64,000 nucleotides of DNA from Thiocystis violascens DSM 198 (lineage in GTDB: Bacteria; Pseudomonadota; Gammaproteobacteria; Chromatiales; Chromatiaceae): assembly GCF_000227745.2 (NCBI RefSeq), contig NC_018012.1:3531412-3595411 (forward strand). Reading direction: 5' to 3'. Position numbers and translations under genes: made by a program. Below the pieces are notes generated by a model. It saw only the letters and a list, made by a program, of their open reading frames with translations. It had not been told where the DNA came from and searched no databases. Below, in pieces: positions 55,089-64,000 of the stretch; the first letter of the stretch is position 1, and every line of letters begins with the position of its first letter.

Positions 55089-55319
55089 ATGAAGACCGAG
55101 ACCGACAGGATACCGACCGCCCCACAACGTCAGGAGATGATTGCGATCGCCGCCTATTATCTGGCGGAGCAGCGGGATTTCGCGCCCGGCGGAGCGGATG
55201 CGGACTGGCTCCGCGCCGAGCAACTGATCGACGCCATGATCGCCGACCGGCGGATCGGCCGCGCGACCGAACCGGAGGCCAGACGCGCCAGCATTCGCAA
55301 CGCGCTTCAATTGACCTGA
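55089..55319 (+). CDS. DUF2934-family small protein
   Basis: 76 aa from ATG 55089 (MKTETDRIPTAPQRQEMIAI); an ATG at 55059 would add 10 residues. AIAAYYLAEQRDFAPGGADA followed by DWLRAEQLIDAMI matches DUF2934, short proteins of unknown function common in proteobacteria and cyanobacteria. It is isolated between converging gene blocks. Confidence 0.72.
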   Translation: MKTETDRIPTAPQRQEMIAIAAYYLAEQRDFAPGGADADWLRAEQLIDAMIADRRIGRATEPEARRASIRNALQLT

Positions 55320-55468
55320 ACCCGTCGGTACCTGGCTAGGAACGACATTCTACGCCACCATTTGGAAGACGAAATTTCGGGGGGAACCTCAGTTCGTCGA
55401 GCGCGACGAATTCGTAGTATTGGTATTCGCTCATGGGTTGGACTCGGATGGAGTGCGCGCGTCGAGAT

Positions 55469-56505
55469 TCAGGTTACGTCACTCACGCGCAGACACTGCA
55501 CGCTGAACAGATCCGCCACATCGGTCCAGACCTGTTCGGCCTCGAAACCGGCATCCCGCGCGAGGCTTTGGAAATCGGCGACGCCATATTTGTAGGAGTT
55601 CTCGGTGTGGATGGTTTCGCCCTCGCGAAACGTGAAATCCTGACCGGAAACCCGAACCCGTTGCTCGGCCAGACTGACCAGATGCATCTCGATCCGGCTC
55701 CGCGCGTCGTTGAAGAACGCGCGATGCGCAAAGGCATCGAGATCGAAATTGCCCTCCAACTCGCGATTGATCCGGGTCAGCAGGTTGAGATTGAAGGCCG
55801 CCGTCACACCCTGGACATCGTTGTAGGCGGCGTTGAGGAGCGCCGGATCCTTGCGCAGATCGACGCCGATCAGCAGTCGTCCGCCCGGCCCGAGCAGTCG
55901 GGCGACCCGTTCCAGAAAACGCCGGGCGTCCTCGGGATCGAAATTGCCGATACTGGAACCGGGGAAGAAGGCGGCCAGTCGCGGCCAGTCTGGCTCCAGC
56001 GGAAGTTGGAAGGAAGCGGAGTAGTCGGCGCAGACGGCCCGGATGGCGAGCAGCGGGAAGCGTGCGGCCAGGGCGTGCGCGGATTCCAGCAGATGGTCCC
56101 TGGAAATATCGACGGGAATGTAGACCTGTGGCTCCAGGGCGGCCAGCAGCGTCTGGATCTTGAGACTGCTGCCGCTGCCCAGCTCGACCAGCACGCAGCC
56201 GCGCCCGAGACGGTCGGCCATCGCACCGCCATACGCGCGCAGGATGCCGATCTCGGTACGGGTCGGGTAGTACTCGGGCAGTTCGGTAATGGCGTCGAAC
56301 AGACGCGAACCGGCCTGATCGTAAAAGAGTTTCGGCGGCAGACGTTTGTTCGGCTGACCGAGCCCGGCCAGCACCTCGGCGCGCACGTCGGTGGGTGTCG
56401 GATGATTGTCGTGAAAACGGACGCGCTCGCTCGTCCCATCTGAAGATTCAGCGAACTCCGGTTGAAGATCCGGATGTCGTGCGTGTTTCATCGCCGCGCG
56501 CTGTG

Positions 56506-56509
<4 letters not shown>
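55469..56509 (-). CDS. egtD: L-histidine N(alpha)-methyltransferase
   Basis: A 346-aa SAM-dependent methyltransferase that makes hercynine from histidine. PPKLFYDQAGSRLFDAIT, LPEYYPTRTEIGIL, the SAM site VLVELGSGSSLKIQ, YIPVDISRDHL, FFPGSSIGNFDP and FNLNLLTRINREL are EgtD hallmarks. ATG 56509 overlaps the egtB stop by four bases. Readings that extend to 57031 are an artefact across egtB. Confidence 0.94.
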
Positions 56510-57804
<1,295 letters not shown>

Positions 57805-57971
57805 GGTTCCCTCGCTTGAATGGCTAGTTGATCGCCGCCCACAACCGCACCCTTGGCCAGCCGTGCCGGTCAGAGCGCGTTGGGAGCGAGGCGACGTGTC
57901 GTCACTTGGCGGACGTCGATTGCAACGGTATGTGCAGAGTGCGGTCGACTTCGATGATTTCCAGCAATTGC

Positions 57972-58013
57972 AACCGCGTTTATGAGGGGATGCGTCGTTT
58001 TGAACGCGGTTTA
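57972..58013. repeat. Short hairpin related to family 3
   Basis: AACCGCGTTTATGAG...GAACGCGGTTTA: a compact 42-bp palindrome with family 3-like ends. The 57805-57971 stretch upstream shows nothing else. Confidence 0.5.
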
Positions 58014-58017
58014 GAAA

Positions 58018-58325
58018 GTGTCCATCAACTGTTTCTCGACTTGAGCGGCACTGTTCGGCCGCCATCGGGACGTCGAAAATGGACAGTTGCTGAATGACGG
58101 TTTCACGCGGAGGCGCGGAGTGCGCGGAGTGCGCGGAGAAAGACAAGATGAATGATGGAGATGGCCTCCAAGGAACCTTCCGATGGCAATCGCTCGGCGT
58201 GAGCCGTCGTCCCTCTTTCAACTCTCCGCGTCTCCGCGTGAAACATTAGACAGTGTCCATCAACGGTTTCCCGACTTGAGCGGCACTGTCCGGCAGCAAT
58301 CGGGACGTAGCAAATAGACAGTTTC
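58018..58325. repeat. Direct repeats enclosing a palindromic element
   Basis: About 70-bp direct repeats begin GTGTCCATCAAC at 58018 and 58253 (shared GACTTGAGCGGCACTGT and ATCGGGACGT). Between them an element with ends TTTCACGCGGAGGCGCGGAG (58101) and CTCCGCGTCTCCGCGTGAAA (58245) contains GCGGAGTGCGCGGAGTGC tandem units. No gene lies within. The right repeat ends at the stop codon of the next gene. Confidence 0.65.
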
Positions 58326-60644
58326 TTAGTTGGTCCGTGCGACCCGTTGCTGACGACGGCGTTGCACGCGGAGCGCGTCCGTGCCTTGCGTGGCGCCCGC
58401 CAGTTCCGCGAACTCCCGCTCGGCCCAGGCGCGATCGCCGAACAGGTCGACGATGCCATCGGTCCACTGAAGTTGTTCGGCGGCGGTGAGTCTGCCCTTG
58501 ATTCCCGCATACAGCGCGCGCACCGGTTCCTGGCCGAAACCGCTCTCCAGCAGCCGGTTGGCGAGTTGGTGCGCCTCGCTCGCCGAGCCGCAGCGTTCCG
58601 CGGCCTTCTCCAGCAACGCCTTGACCGTTTCCTCCAGACCCAGTTCCCTGGCCACTCGTGCCAGTTCGGCAAAGGCGAAATGGTTGCTGGCCTGTTCGGC
58701 GGCTTGTTCCAGCGCGGCGGCGGCCCCGTCCCGATCGCCCAGCAGGCGCCCCTTGACCGCAGCGAGCTTGCTGAAGTCGTAGGCGGTTCGTTCGCTCAAC
58801 CCGGCCAGTTGCCGCTCCCAGTCCTCAAGCAGCTCCCGAACCAGCACGCGGGCCTGCTCGCGATCCGGCAGCAATTCGGCGGCCGATTCGGCGATCTGAA
58901 TGACATTGGCGAAACCCTGGACCCGACCGGCGGCGTCTTTCAACAGCCGGATCGCCCAGTCGCTATCGCCCAGATGCTGACTCACGCTGGCAACCAGCTT
59001 GCGGGCCTTGGAGAAATCCCAGCCCTCCTCGTCCAGCTTCTTCTGCGCGTCCAGCAGCAGCTTCCGGGCATAGAATCGGTCGTCGAGTTCGGCCATCATG
59101 GCGTCGATCAGCTTGAGCGTCTTGACCGCGGTATTGGCACCCTTTTCGGCATCCTGGAACACCGCGTATTTCTCCTGGTTCGCTTCGCGCTTGGCCAGCT
59201 TTTCCTCGACCACCGCGAGCCAGTCCGCGTCCTCCGCGAAATCGGTCTTGACGGCCGCGACGAGACTCTTCATCTCGCCGACCGAGGTCACCTGCTCCTC
59301 CGCCTTGGCAAACCATGCGCGGGCCATCTCCCGGTCGCCCAGCACGGCCAGCGCACGCTTGCCAAGGTCCAGCAAGGCCGGGGTTCCGGACGCCAGCTCG
59401 CTGGACTTGACCAGAATCTCGCGGGCGAATGCCTGATCGCCGAGCTTGGCCGCGACCGCGTCCAGCAATTTCAGATGCTGTCCCAGGTCGGTCATCCCGG
59501 CCATCGCCTTGCGATAGATCGCCGTCGCCCTGGCCGTTTCGCCGAGCCGGTCGACAACCTCGGCGGCGACCGACAACAGGTCGTTGGGCTGGGTCAAGGC
59601 ATCCGCCGCGCGGCCATAGACCTCCGCCGCATAGGCCTTATCGCCGGTGTCCGCGATCACCGCCTCGGCCAGCTTGAGCCGTTCGGCGGCGGCGCTCATG
59701 CGCTCTTCGGCCTTGGCGTAGAACTGCTTGGCCAGCGCCGGATCGCCGACTTTCGCAGCGATGAATCCTCCCAGTTCCAGAAGCTGGCCCTTGTCGTTGA
59801 CCTCGGGCAGCGCCCGGCGATAGGCGGCGACGGACTTGTCGCGATCGCCCAGCAGGGTCCAGTACGCAGTGGCCAGATCGAGATGTTCCTCGCCGCTCAT
59901 GGCGAATTCGGCGGCCTGCTCCATCAGCTCCGCGACCTTGTCGCCATCCTCGAACAGCGCCTTGTAGCCGGCGGCCAGGGCCGCGAAATCCTTGGGAAAC
60001 TGACAGTCGGTCTCGGCGTTGTCGAGCACCTTGCGGGCCGCGTCCCGGTCGCTGAAGGTGTCAAGATAGCCTTTCGCGTAGGCGACCGTCTCGGTCATGC
60101 CGTCCAGATGACGCGCGGCCTTCTGATAGAAGGCGCGCGCCGCCCCGGCGTTGCCTTCGGCGGACAGCGTGCGCGCGAGATCGAGGTAATCGGCCAGGGT
60201 CTTGGCCTGCGCCTCGACCTTGGCGAGCAGGGTCGCGGCCAGCGCCTCGTCGCCCAGCGACTCCTTGGCGTAGCCCGAGAGCGTCAGGAATTCGCCAAGC
60301 TTTTTCGCCTCGCCGGCGGCCTCTTCGATCAAGGCGCGACCCTTCGCGGGATCGATCCCGGTGCGCGCAAGACTGGCACCCAGCGCGGCCTTCTCCAAGG
60401 CATCGAAGCAGGCATCCTCCGCCTGCCCGTAGAGATCCCCGGCGTAATCGGTCAGACCGGCGGCAACGGCGCCCTCGGCGGCGGCCAGATAGTCCGCCGG
60501 CATCTGACACTGCGCCTCGGCGCGCTCCAGCAGGGTCTTCGCATAGTCCGCATCGATTGTGAGGGCGGCTTGCGCCAGCGTTGCGAAGTCGGCCGCGCTC
60601 TTGCATTGCGCCTCGCGGGTCATCAGGTCTGCCTTGGTCGTCAT
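58326..60644 (-). CDS. Large 34-residue-repeat alpha-solenoid protein
   Basis: A 772-aa soluble protein with no known catalytic motif. It consists of about 20 helical repeats with consensus (L/V/T)GDxxxAxxxYxKA followed by about 20 residues ending LLxLAxxV. Examples are VGDPALAKQFYAKAEERM, TGDKAYAAEVYGRAADAL and LGETARATAIYRKAMAGM. The period of about 34 is TPR-like, but the residue pattern is divergent. I would expect a scaffold for protein interactions. The basic tail VQRRRQQRVARTN is distinct. It is a stand-alone gene; no partner is evident. Confidence 0.8.
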   Translation of the reverse strand: MTTKADLMTREAQCKSAADFATLAQAALTIDADYAKTLLERAEAQCQMPADYLAAAEGAVAAGLTDYAGDLYGQAEDACFDALEKAALGASLARTGIDPAKGRALIEEAAGEAKKLGEFLTLSGYAKESLGDEALAATLLAKVEAQAKTLADYLDLARTLSAEGNAGAARAFYQKAARHLDGMTETVAYAKGYLDTFSDRDAARKVLDNAETDCQFPKDFAALAAGYKALFEDGDKVAELMEQAAEFAMSGEEHLDLATAYWTLLGDRDKSVAAYRRALPEVNDKGQLLELGGFIAAKVGDPALAKQFYAKAEERMSAAAERLKLAEAVIADTGDKAYAAEVYGRAADALTQPNDLLSVAAEVVDRLGETARATAIYRKAMAGMTDLGQHLKLLDAVAAKLGDQAFAREILVKSSELASGTPALLDLGKRALAVLGDREMARAWFAKAEEQVTSVGEMKSLVAAVKTDFAEDADWLAVVEEKLAKREANQEKYAVFQDAEKGANTAVKTLKLIDAMMAELDDRFYARKLLLDAQKKLDEEGWDFSKARKLVASVSQHLGDSDWAIRLLKDAAGRVQGFANVIQIAESAAELLPDREQARVLVRELLEDWERQLAGLSERTAYDFSKLAAVKGRLLGDRDGAAAALEQAAEQASNHFAFAELARVARELGLEETVKALLEKAAERCGSASEAHQLANRLLESGFGQEPVRALYAGIKGRLTAAEQLQWTDGIVDLFGDRAWAEREFAELAGATQGTDALRVQRRRQQRVARTN

Positions 60645-60682
60645 CGGAGTTCCTCGAATTTCAGCTCGTTGTTCAGGTGCGA

Positions 60683-60755
60683 AACCGCGTCCGGCAAGGC
60701 CCGCGCTGTTGTTGAAGGTGATGTCCTGACATCAATCTACCCGCAGAGGGCGGTT
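60683..60755. repeat. Possible degenerate family 3 copy
   Basis: GAAACCGCGTCCGG at the left and GGGCGGTTAA at the right, about 70 bp apart, in the 249-bp gap between divergent genes. The rest of the gap shows no clear promoter. Confidence 0.35.
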
Positions 60756-60893
60756 AATGGACAGATGGAATTTCGTCACCGATGGACTGTGGAACGACCG
60801 CGCGCACCCCATGTAACCGTCAACAACGATCGACGTGCGATGACGTGATCGGTCTCGGCCAATCGTCCCGAGCCTGGATGCCGGGTTCGGATC

Positions 60894-61568
60894 ATGGAGC
60901 ATATGATGACCCGTAGCCCCTTCTTTCCCAAATTTTCCGATCTGCCCGCCGAACTCCCGATCTTCCCCCTGGCCGGCGCGGTCGTGATGCCGGGCGTGCA
61001 GCTCCCGCTCAATATCTTCGAGCCGCGCTATCTCAACCTGGTGTTCGATGCACTGGCGTCGGATCATCTGCTGGGCATGATTCAGCCGACCAGCGAAACC
61101 ATGCTGGACGAGATTCCGGCGCTCCACCGCATCGGCTGCGCCGGCCGCATCACCTCCTACAGCGAGACCAGCGATGGACGAATCATCCTGGTTCTGACCG
61201 GCATCTGCCGGTTTCAGATCAAGCGCGAAATCGAGGCTCGTCAGGGCTATCGGCGCACGGCCGTCGACTGGGAGCGGTTCGCCGCGGACTGTCATGACAA
61301 CGCGGAAACGATCGCCGACCGCGCGGGATTTCTCACGTCGCTCAAGTCCTATTGCAAACTGCGTGGGGTCGAGGTGCCCTGGAACGACATCGAGAAGATG
61401 GCCGACGCCGATCTGACCAATCTGCTCTGCGCCCATCTGCCGCTCAGTCCGGAGGACAAACAGGCACTGATCGAGACCATCTCCACCGGCGAGCGCGCGG
61501 CCCTGATGCGCGGACTGCTGGACATGGCGTCGGCCTCCAGCATGCGCGTCGCGGAGCATCGGCATTGA
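60894..61568 (+). CDS. Lon N-terminal substrate-binding-domain protein
   Basis: A 224-aa stand-alone LON-N (PUA-like) domain without ATPase or protease. LPIFPLAGAVVMPGVQLPLN, IFEPRYLNLVFDAL, LHRIGCAGRITSYSETSDGR and ILVLTGICRF are diagnostic. Such proteins may deliver substrates or bind peptides. Several Met codons lie at the start (60894, 60903, 60906), and the last may be used. Confidence 0.86.
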   Translation: MEHMMTRSPFFPKFSDLPAELPIFPLAGAVVMPGVQLPLNIFEPRYLNLVFDALASDHLLGMIQPTSETMLDEIPALHRIGCAGRITSYSETSDGRIILVLTGICRFQIKREIEARQGYRRTAVDWERFAADCHDNAETIADRAGFLTSLKSYCKLRGVEVPWNDIEKMADADLTNLLCAHLPLSPEDKQALIETISTGERAALMRGLLDMASASSMRVAEHRH

Positions 61569-61630
61569 AATCGACCGCTTCTGGGGCAATTTCAAGATCC
61601 TGACGACATTCTGATTCACGAGGGTTTTCC

Positions 61631-61957
61631 ATGGCAGTTACCTTGACTGAAGCAGCCGCGCGCCATGTGGCGACGATGCTTGCAAAGCGCGGGCATGGCG
61701 TTGGTTTGCGGGTTGGCACGAAAAAAAGCGGCTGTAGCGGCTTCGCCTATGAGGTCGATTACGCCGATGGCGTCGACGCCCAGGATCGGGTGTTCGAGAG
61801 TCATGGCGTCCAGGTGGTGGTCGACGCAGACAATCTTGAGCGCATCGACGGCATGGAAATCGATTTCGTGAAATCCAGTTTGCTCAACGAAGGCTTCGAG
61901 TTTCGCAATCCCAGGGTGAAGGATCGCTGCGGGTGCGGCGAATCGTTCAGCGTTTAG
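61631..61957 (+). CDS. iscA: Iron-sulfur cluster assembly protein IscA
   Basis: A 108-aa A-type carrier. GTKKSGCSGFAYEVDYAD holds Cys35 and the C-terminal RCGCGESFSV holds Cys100 and Cys102, the three cluster ligands. The length and sequence are closest to IscA among A-type carriers. It is followed 21 nt later by a SufE-like gene; no iscS, iscU or sufS is in the window. Confidence 0.92.
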   Translation: MAVTLTEAAARHVATMLAKRGHGVGLRVGTKKSGCSGFAYEVDYADGVDAQDRVFESHGVQVVVDADNLERIDGMEIDFVKSSLLNEGFEFRNPRVKDRCGCGESFSV

Positions 61958-61978
61958 AGGTGACCCACGAGCCCCGCG

Positions 61979-62392
61979 ATGAGACACGACGACATTCAAG
62001 AGATCATCGATAATTTCGAGCTACTGGGCGACTGGGATCAGCGCTATCAATACCTCGTCGAACTTGGCGAGCGAATGCCCCGAATGCCGGTCGAAGACAA
62101 GACCGACGCCAACCGGGTGATGGAGTGCATGAGCCTGGTCCATGTCGCCGCGCATCCGGATCCCGACCGGCGGGGACATCTGTTCTACACCGGCGACTGC
62201 GACACGGCCATCATCAAAGGCGTGGTCGCGCTGTTGGTGGAGCTGTTCTCGGGCAAAACCCCAGCGGACATCGAGTCGCTTGACGTGGACGATCTCTTCA
62301 AGGGCTTGCGGCTCGAAGAACATCTGAGTCCGAATCGACACGTTGGCGTCTATGCCATCGTCAATAAAATGAAGCGGCAGGCACAAGGCTGA
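61979..62392 (+). CDS. sufE: SufE-family sulfur acceptor protein
   Basis: 137 aa. IIDNFELLGDWDQRYQYLVE is the SufE/CsdE N-terminus and the sulfur-accepting Cys50 lies in NRVMECMSLVHV. GDCDTAIIKGVVALLVELFS follows. It takes persulfide from a cysteine desulfurase. It is cotranscribed with iscA. Confidence 0.9.
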   Translation: MRHDDIQEIIDNFELLGDWDQRYQYLVELGERMPRMPVEDKTDANRVMECMSLVHVAAHPDPDRRGHLFYTGDCDTAIIKGVVALLVELFSGKTPADIESLDVDDLFKGLRLEEHLSPNRHVGVYAIVNKMKRQAQG

Positions 62393-62450
62393 AGACCATC
62401 CCCTGACACCGCGTCCAGCACGCATGCCGCGTTTCACCCTACTGCCATTA

Positions 62451-62639
62451 AAGTGATTTCCGAAAAAGCGCAGACCATTCGCCCCGCCTGAAACCGTTCG
62501 TGGTTCGAGTACCTCACCACGAACGGTTTCAGGCTTCGAGTCCGAGTCCGAGTCCGAGTCCGAGTCCGAGTCCGAGTCCGAGTCCGAGTCCGAGTCCGAG
62601 TCCGAGTCCGAGTCCGAGGATCTCCGGGAAATCGCCTTC
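62451..62639. repeat. Family 1 composite repeat containing a hexamer microsatellite
   Basis: Outer arms AAGTGATTTCC (62451) and GGGAAATCGCCTT (to 62639) enclose the hairpin GCCTGAAACCGTTCGTGGT / ACCACGAACGGTTTCAGGC (62486-62534). The second palindrome is replaced by 13 perfect tandem copies of TCCGAG (62541-62618). Confidence 0.85.
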
Positions 62640-62666
62640 ATGGCACTTCATTGTTCCGCCCCCCGT

Positions 62667-63470
62667 TTATAGTTGTTTCAAATAGCGCATCCCACCCAGC
62701 CGCTGGCTTTGGTCGAGGATCCAATCCGCGCGCTGCTGGAGCCGTTCGGAGGGGTGGTCCAGCCGATACATGCCGGGTGCCGGTAAAGCGCCGATCAGCA
62801 GCGCGGCTTCCTCCAAGCCGAGTGCGCTGGCTGGGCAACCGAAATAGCGCTGGCTGGTGGCTTCGACGCCGTAGGTGCTTGGGCTGAATTGAGCGACGTT
62901 GAGATAGACCTCCAAAATCCGCTCCTTCGACCACAGAACTTCCATCAACAGCGCCAGCCAGGCTTCGATTCCCTTGCGCAACCAACCCGATTCCGGCCAC
63001 AAAAACAGATTTTTGGCGGCCTGTTGAGTAATGGTGCTGGCGCCGCGCAGTCGGCCTCCCCGGCGGTAATCGGACCAGGCATGACGGATTTCGACCAGAT
63101 CGAAACCCAAGTGATGCGGAAATCGCTGGTCTTCGCCCGCGATGGCGGCCAATCGAACGGTCGGCGGGATCCGTTCCCAGGGAACCCAGTCATAGCGGTA
63201 ATAGGGGGGCGACTGATCGAGTCGCCAGACATTGAAGGCATGACGCAACATGAAGGCGGACGCCGGCGGATCCACCCAGCGAAAGACGCCGACCAGCAGC
63301 ACCGACAGCAACACCGAGAAGAGCGTCAGCCCCAGCAACAGACGCAACAGCCAGCGGACACCGGACACCAGCGGGTGTCGGCTCCAGCCGCCCGCCGCGC
63401 GCATCCGCGTCGTCATCCACCCGGCGCGGACGGGATCCCGCGCTTCAGCAGCCTGATCGAGAGAATCCAT
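62667..63470 (-). CDS. mtgA: Monofunctional peptidoglycan glycosyltransferase
   Basis: 267 aa from ATG 63470 (MDSLDQAAEARD). One transmembrane helix (LLRLLLGLTLFSVLLSVLLV) is followed by a GT51 domain. It has the catalytic AIAGEDQRFPHHLGFDLVEI, GASTITQQAAKNLFLWP, KERILEVYLNVAQFSP, YGVEATSQRYFGCPA and EEAALLIGALPAP. It polymerises lipid II into glycan strands without a transpeptidase domain. It begins 20 bp after the histidine kinase stop on the same strand. Confidence 0.93.
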   Translation of the reverse strand: MDSLDQAAEARDPVRAGWMTTRMRAAGGWSRHPLVSGVRWLLRLLLGLTLFSVLLSVLLVGVFRWVDPPASAFMLRHAFNVWRLDQSPPYYRYDWVPWERIPPTVRLAAIAGEDQRFPHHLGFDLVEIRHAWSDYRRGGRLRGASTITQQAAKNLFLWPESGWLRKGIEAWLALLMEVLWSKERILEVYLNVAQFSPSTYGVEATSQRYFGCPASALGLEEAALLIGALPAPGMYRLDHPSERLQQRADWILDQSQRLGGMRYLKQL

Positions 63471-63490
63471 GTCCGCGGCACACCTCAAAA

Positions 63491-64000
63491 TCAGCCGGAA
63501 AAGACCAGCCTGAAGCAACTGCCCTGGGGTTTGGCAGGCGCGTAGGTCAGCCGAATCCCATTGCTCTCCGCGAGTTCCCGCGCGATGTAAAGCCCAAGCC
63601 CGGTCCCCTTGGAGGTCGTCGTATAAAATGGGTTGAAGATCTCATTGACGGTCGCGGCATCGATCCCCGGTCCCGCATCGATAATCTCGATCAGCGCCTC
63701 GCCCAGGTCGCCGGTCCGGTCGAGCCGAATCAGAATCCGGGCCGGCTGCGCGTCCTGTCTGCCATGGATGAGCGCGTTTTCGCACAGATTGGCAAGGATC
63801 TGATGGAGATGGCGGGGATCGGCCTCGACGGCGATGGCGTCCGCGTCGAACGCGAGTTGGAGCGCGTTCTCGTTCAATTGATGGCGTTCGCGAAATTCGG
63901 CGGCGAACTCCTCCAGCCAGACGGCCAGATCGATCGGGGAAGGCTGCCGCTGATTGCGACTGGAGAGTTGCAGCACGCTGTGCACGGTTTCTTCGATGCG
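63491..64000 (-). CDS. pilS: Sensor histidine kinase, C-terminal part (PilS-like)
   Basis: The last 169 codons of a histidine kinase. The HATPase_c domain is visible with N box LHQILANLCENALIHG, G1 EIIDAGPGID, F box FNPFYTTTSKG and G2 GTGLGLYIARELAESNG. The last stretch is very close to PilS, the type IV pilus sensor kinase, whose partner would be pilR upstream. The frame runs past the window edge; the GTG at 63985 is internal, not a start. Confidence 0.8.
   Translation of the reverse strand, partial: RIEETVHSVLQLSSRNQRQPSPIDLAVWLEEFAAEFRERHQLNENALQLAFDADAIAVEADPRHLHQILANLCENALIHGRQDAQPARILIRLDRTGDLGEALIEIIDAGPGIDAATVNEIFNPFYTTTSKGTGLGLYIARELAESNGIRLTYAPAKPQGSCFRLVFSG

Noticed and set aside
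62541..62618. CRISPR-like array
   Set aside because: A six-base unit with no spacers; it is a microsatellite, and no cas genes are near.
62021..62641. A minus-strand protein with a poly(Ser-Asp) N-terminus
   Set aside because: The SD repeat is the TCCGAG microsatellite read backwards and the rest lies antisense to the SufE-like gene.

Overview
The window is a GC-rich gammaproteobacterial chromosome segment. The gene order (mlaFEDCB-murA-hisG-hisD-hisC, rpmB-rpmG, znuC-znuB-zur), a bacteriophytochrome, an ergothioneine gene pair and a very high load of small palindromic repeats fit a purple sulfur bacterium of the Chromatiaceae. That placement is inference from gene content, because no rRNA or other marker lies in the window.

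Layout. 1-1.7 kb: the start of ileS (minus) and a divergent HD-GYP regulator. 1.7-10 kb (minus): mlaF-mlaE-mlaD-mlaC-mlaB-murA-hisG-(PD-(D/E)XK-like gene)-hisD-hisC, mostly with 4-nt overlaps. 10-15.7 kb: an ABC1-family kinase, IS copy 1, the wreck of a type I restriction gene hsdR and a frameshifted IS1182-type element. 16-20.6 kb: a GntR regulator with two perfect operators, then prpB-prpC-prpD (methylcitrate cycle). 20.7-25 kb: a secreted hypothetical protein, IS copy 2, an LpxH-like phosphoesterase, a gamma-glutamylcyclotransferase-like protein and an OsmC protein. 25.3-27.9 kb: a SLOG (LSDAT) protein followed by a RyR-domain protein. 28.2-31.3 kb: a REC-REC-GGDEF diguanylate cyclase facing a bacteriophytochrome that has no output domain. 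31.4-34.9 kb: a second MCE-type ABC system whose ATPase lacks key catalytic residues. 35-39 kb: a scarred area with alpha-acetolactate decarboxylase, bacteriohemerythrin, a dead nuclease gene and IS copy 3. 39.5-42.5 kb: zinc uptake and Zur. 42.7-44.6 kb: a pterin synthase-like protein with two SDRs. 44.9-48.6 kb: SCP2 protein, L28/L33, DUF302, a DHH protein and an L,D-transpeptidase. 48.7-52.3 kb: a GH13 enzyme and a glycogen synthase with a long disordered N-terminus. 52.5-57.8 kb: Hsp70-like/DUF2760, DUF2934, egtB-egtD. 58.3-62.4 kb: a giant 34-residue-repeat protein, a Lon-N-domain protein, iscA and a SufE-like gene. 62.6-64 kb: mtgA and the 3' part of a PilS-like kinase.

The window is notable for at least three dispersed repeat families. 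Family 1 is a hairpin with core CCGTTCGTGGT...ACCATGAACGG, often nested in larger palindromes; a related core lies in-frame inside hisC. Family 2 is built on CCGAC-N5-GTCGG stems flanked by CCTGGGA/TCCCAGG. Family 3 is about 70-90 bp with ends TAAACCGCGTC/GACGCGGTTTA, and its terminal TAA is the stop codon of four genes. Three near-identical copies of one insertion sequence, a second decayed IS and several pseudogenes mark an actively rearranging region.

Most of the metabolism is housekeeping: peptidoglycan precursor synthesis (MurA, MtgA), outer-membrane lipid traffic (Mla and MCE systems), histidine, propionate, glycogen, ergothioneine, Fe-S and zinc homeostasis. The SLOG/RyR pair is the best candidate for a poorly described signalling system. 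Next come the orphan phytochrome with its neighbouring diguanylate cyclase and the MCE system with a catalytically altered ATPase.
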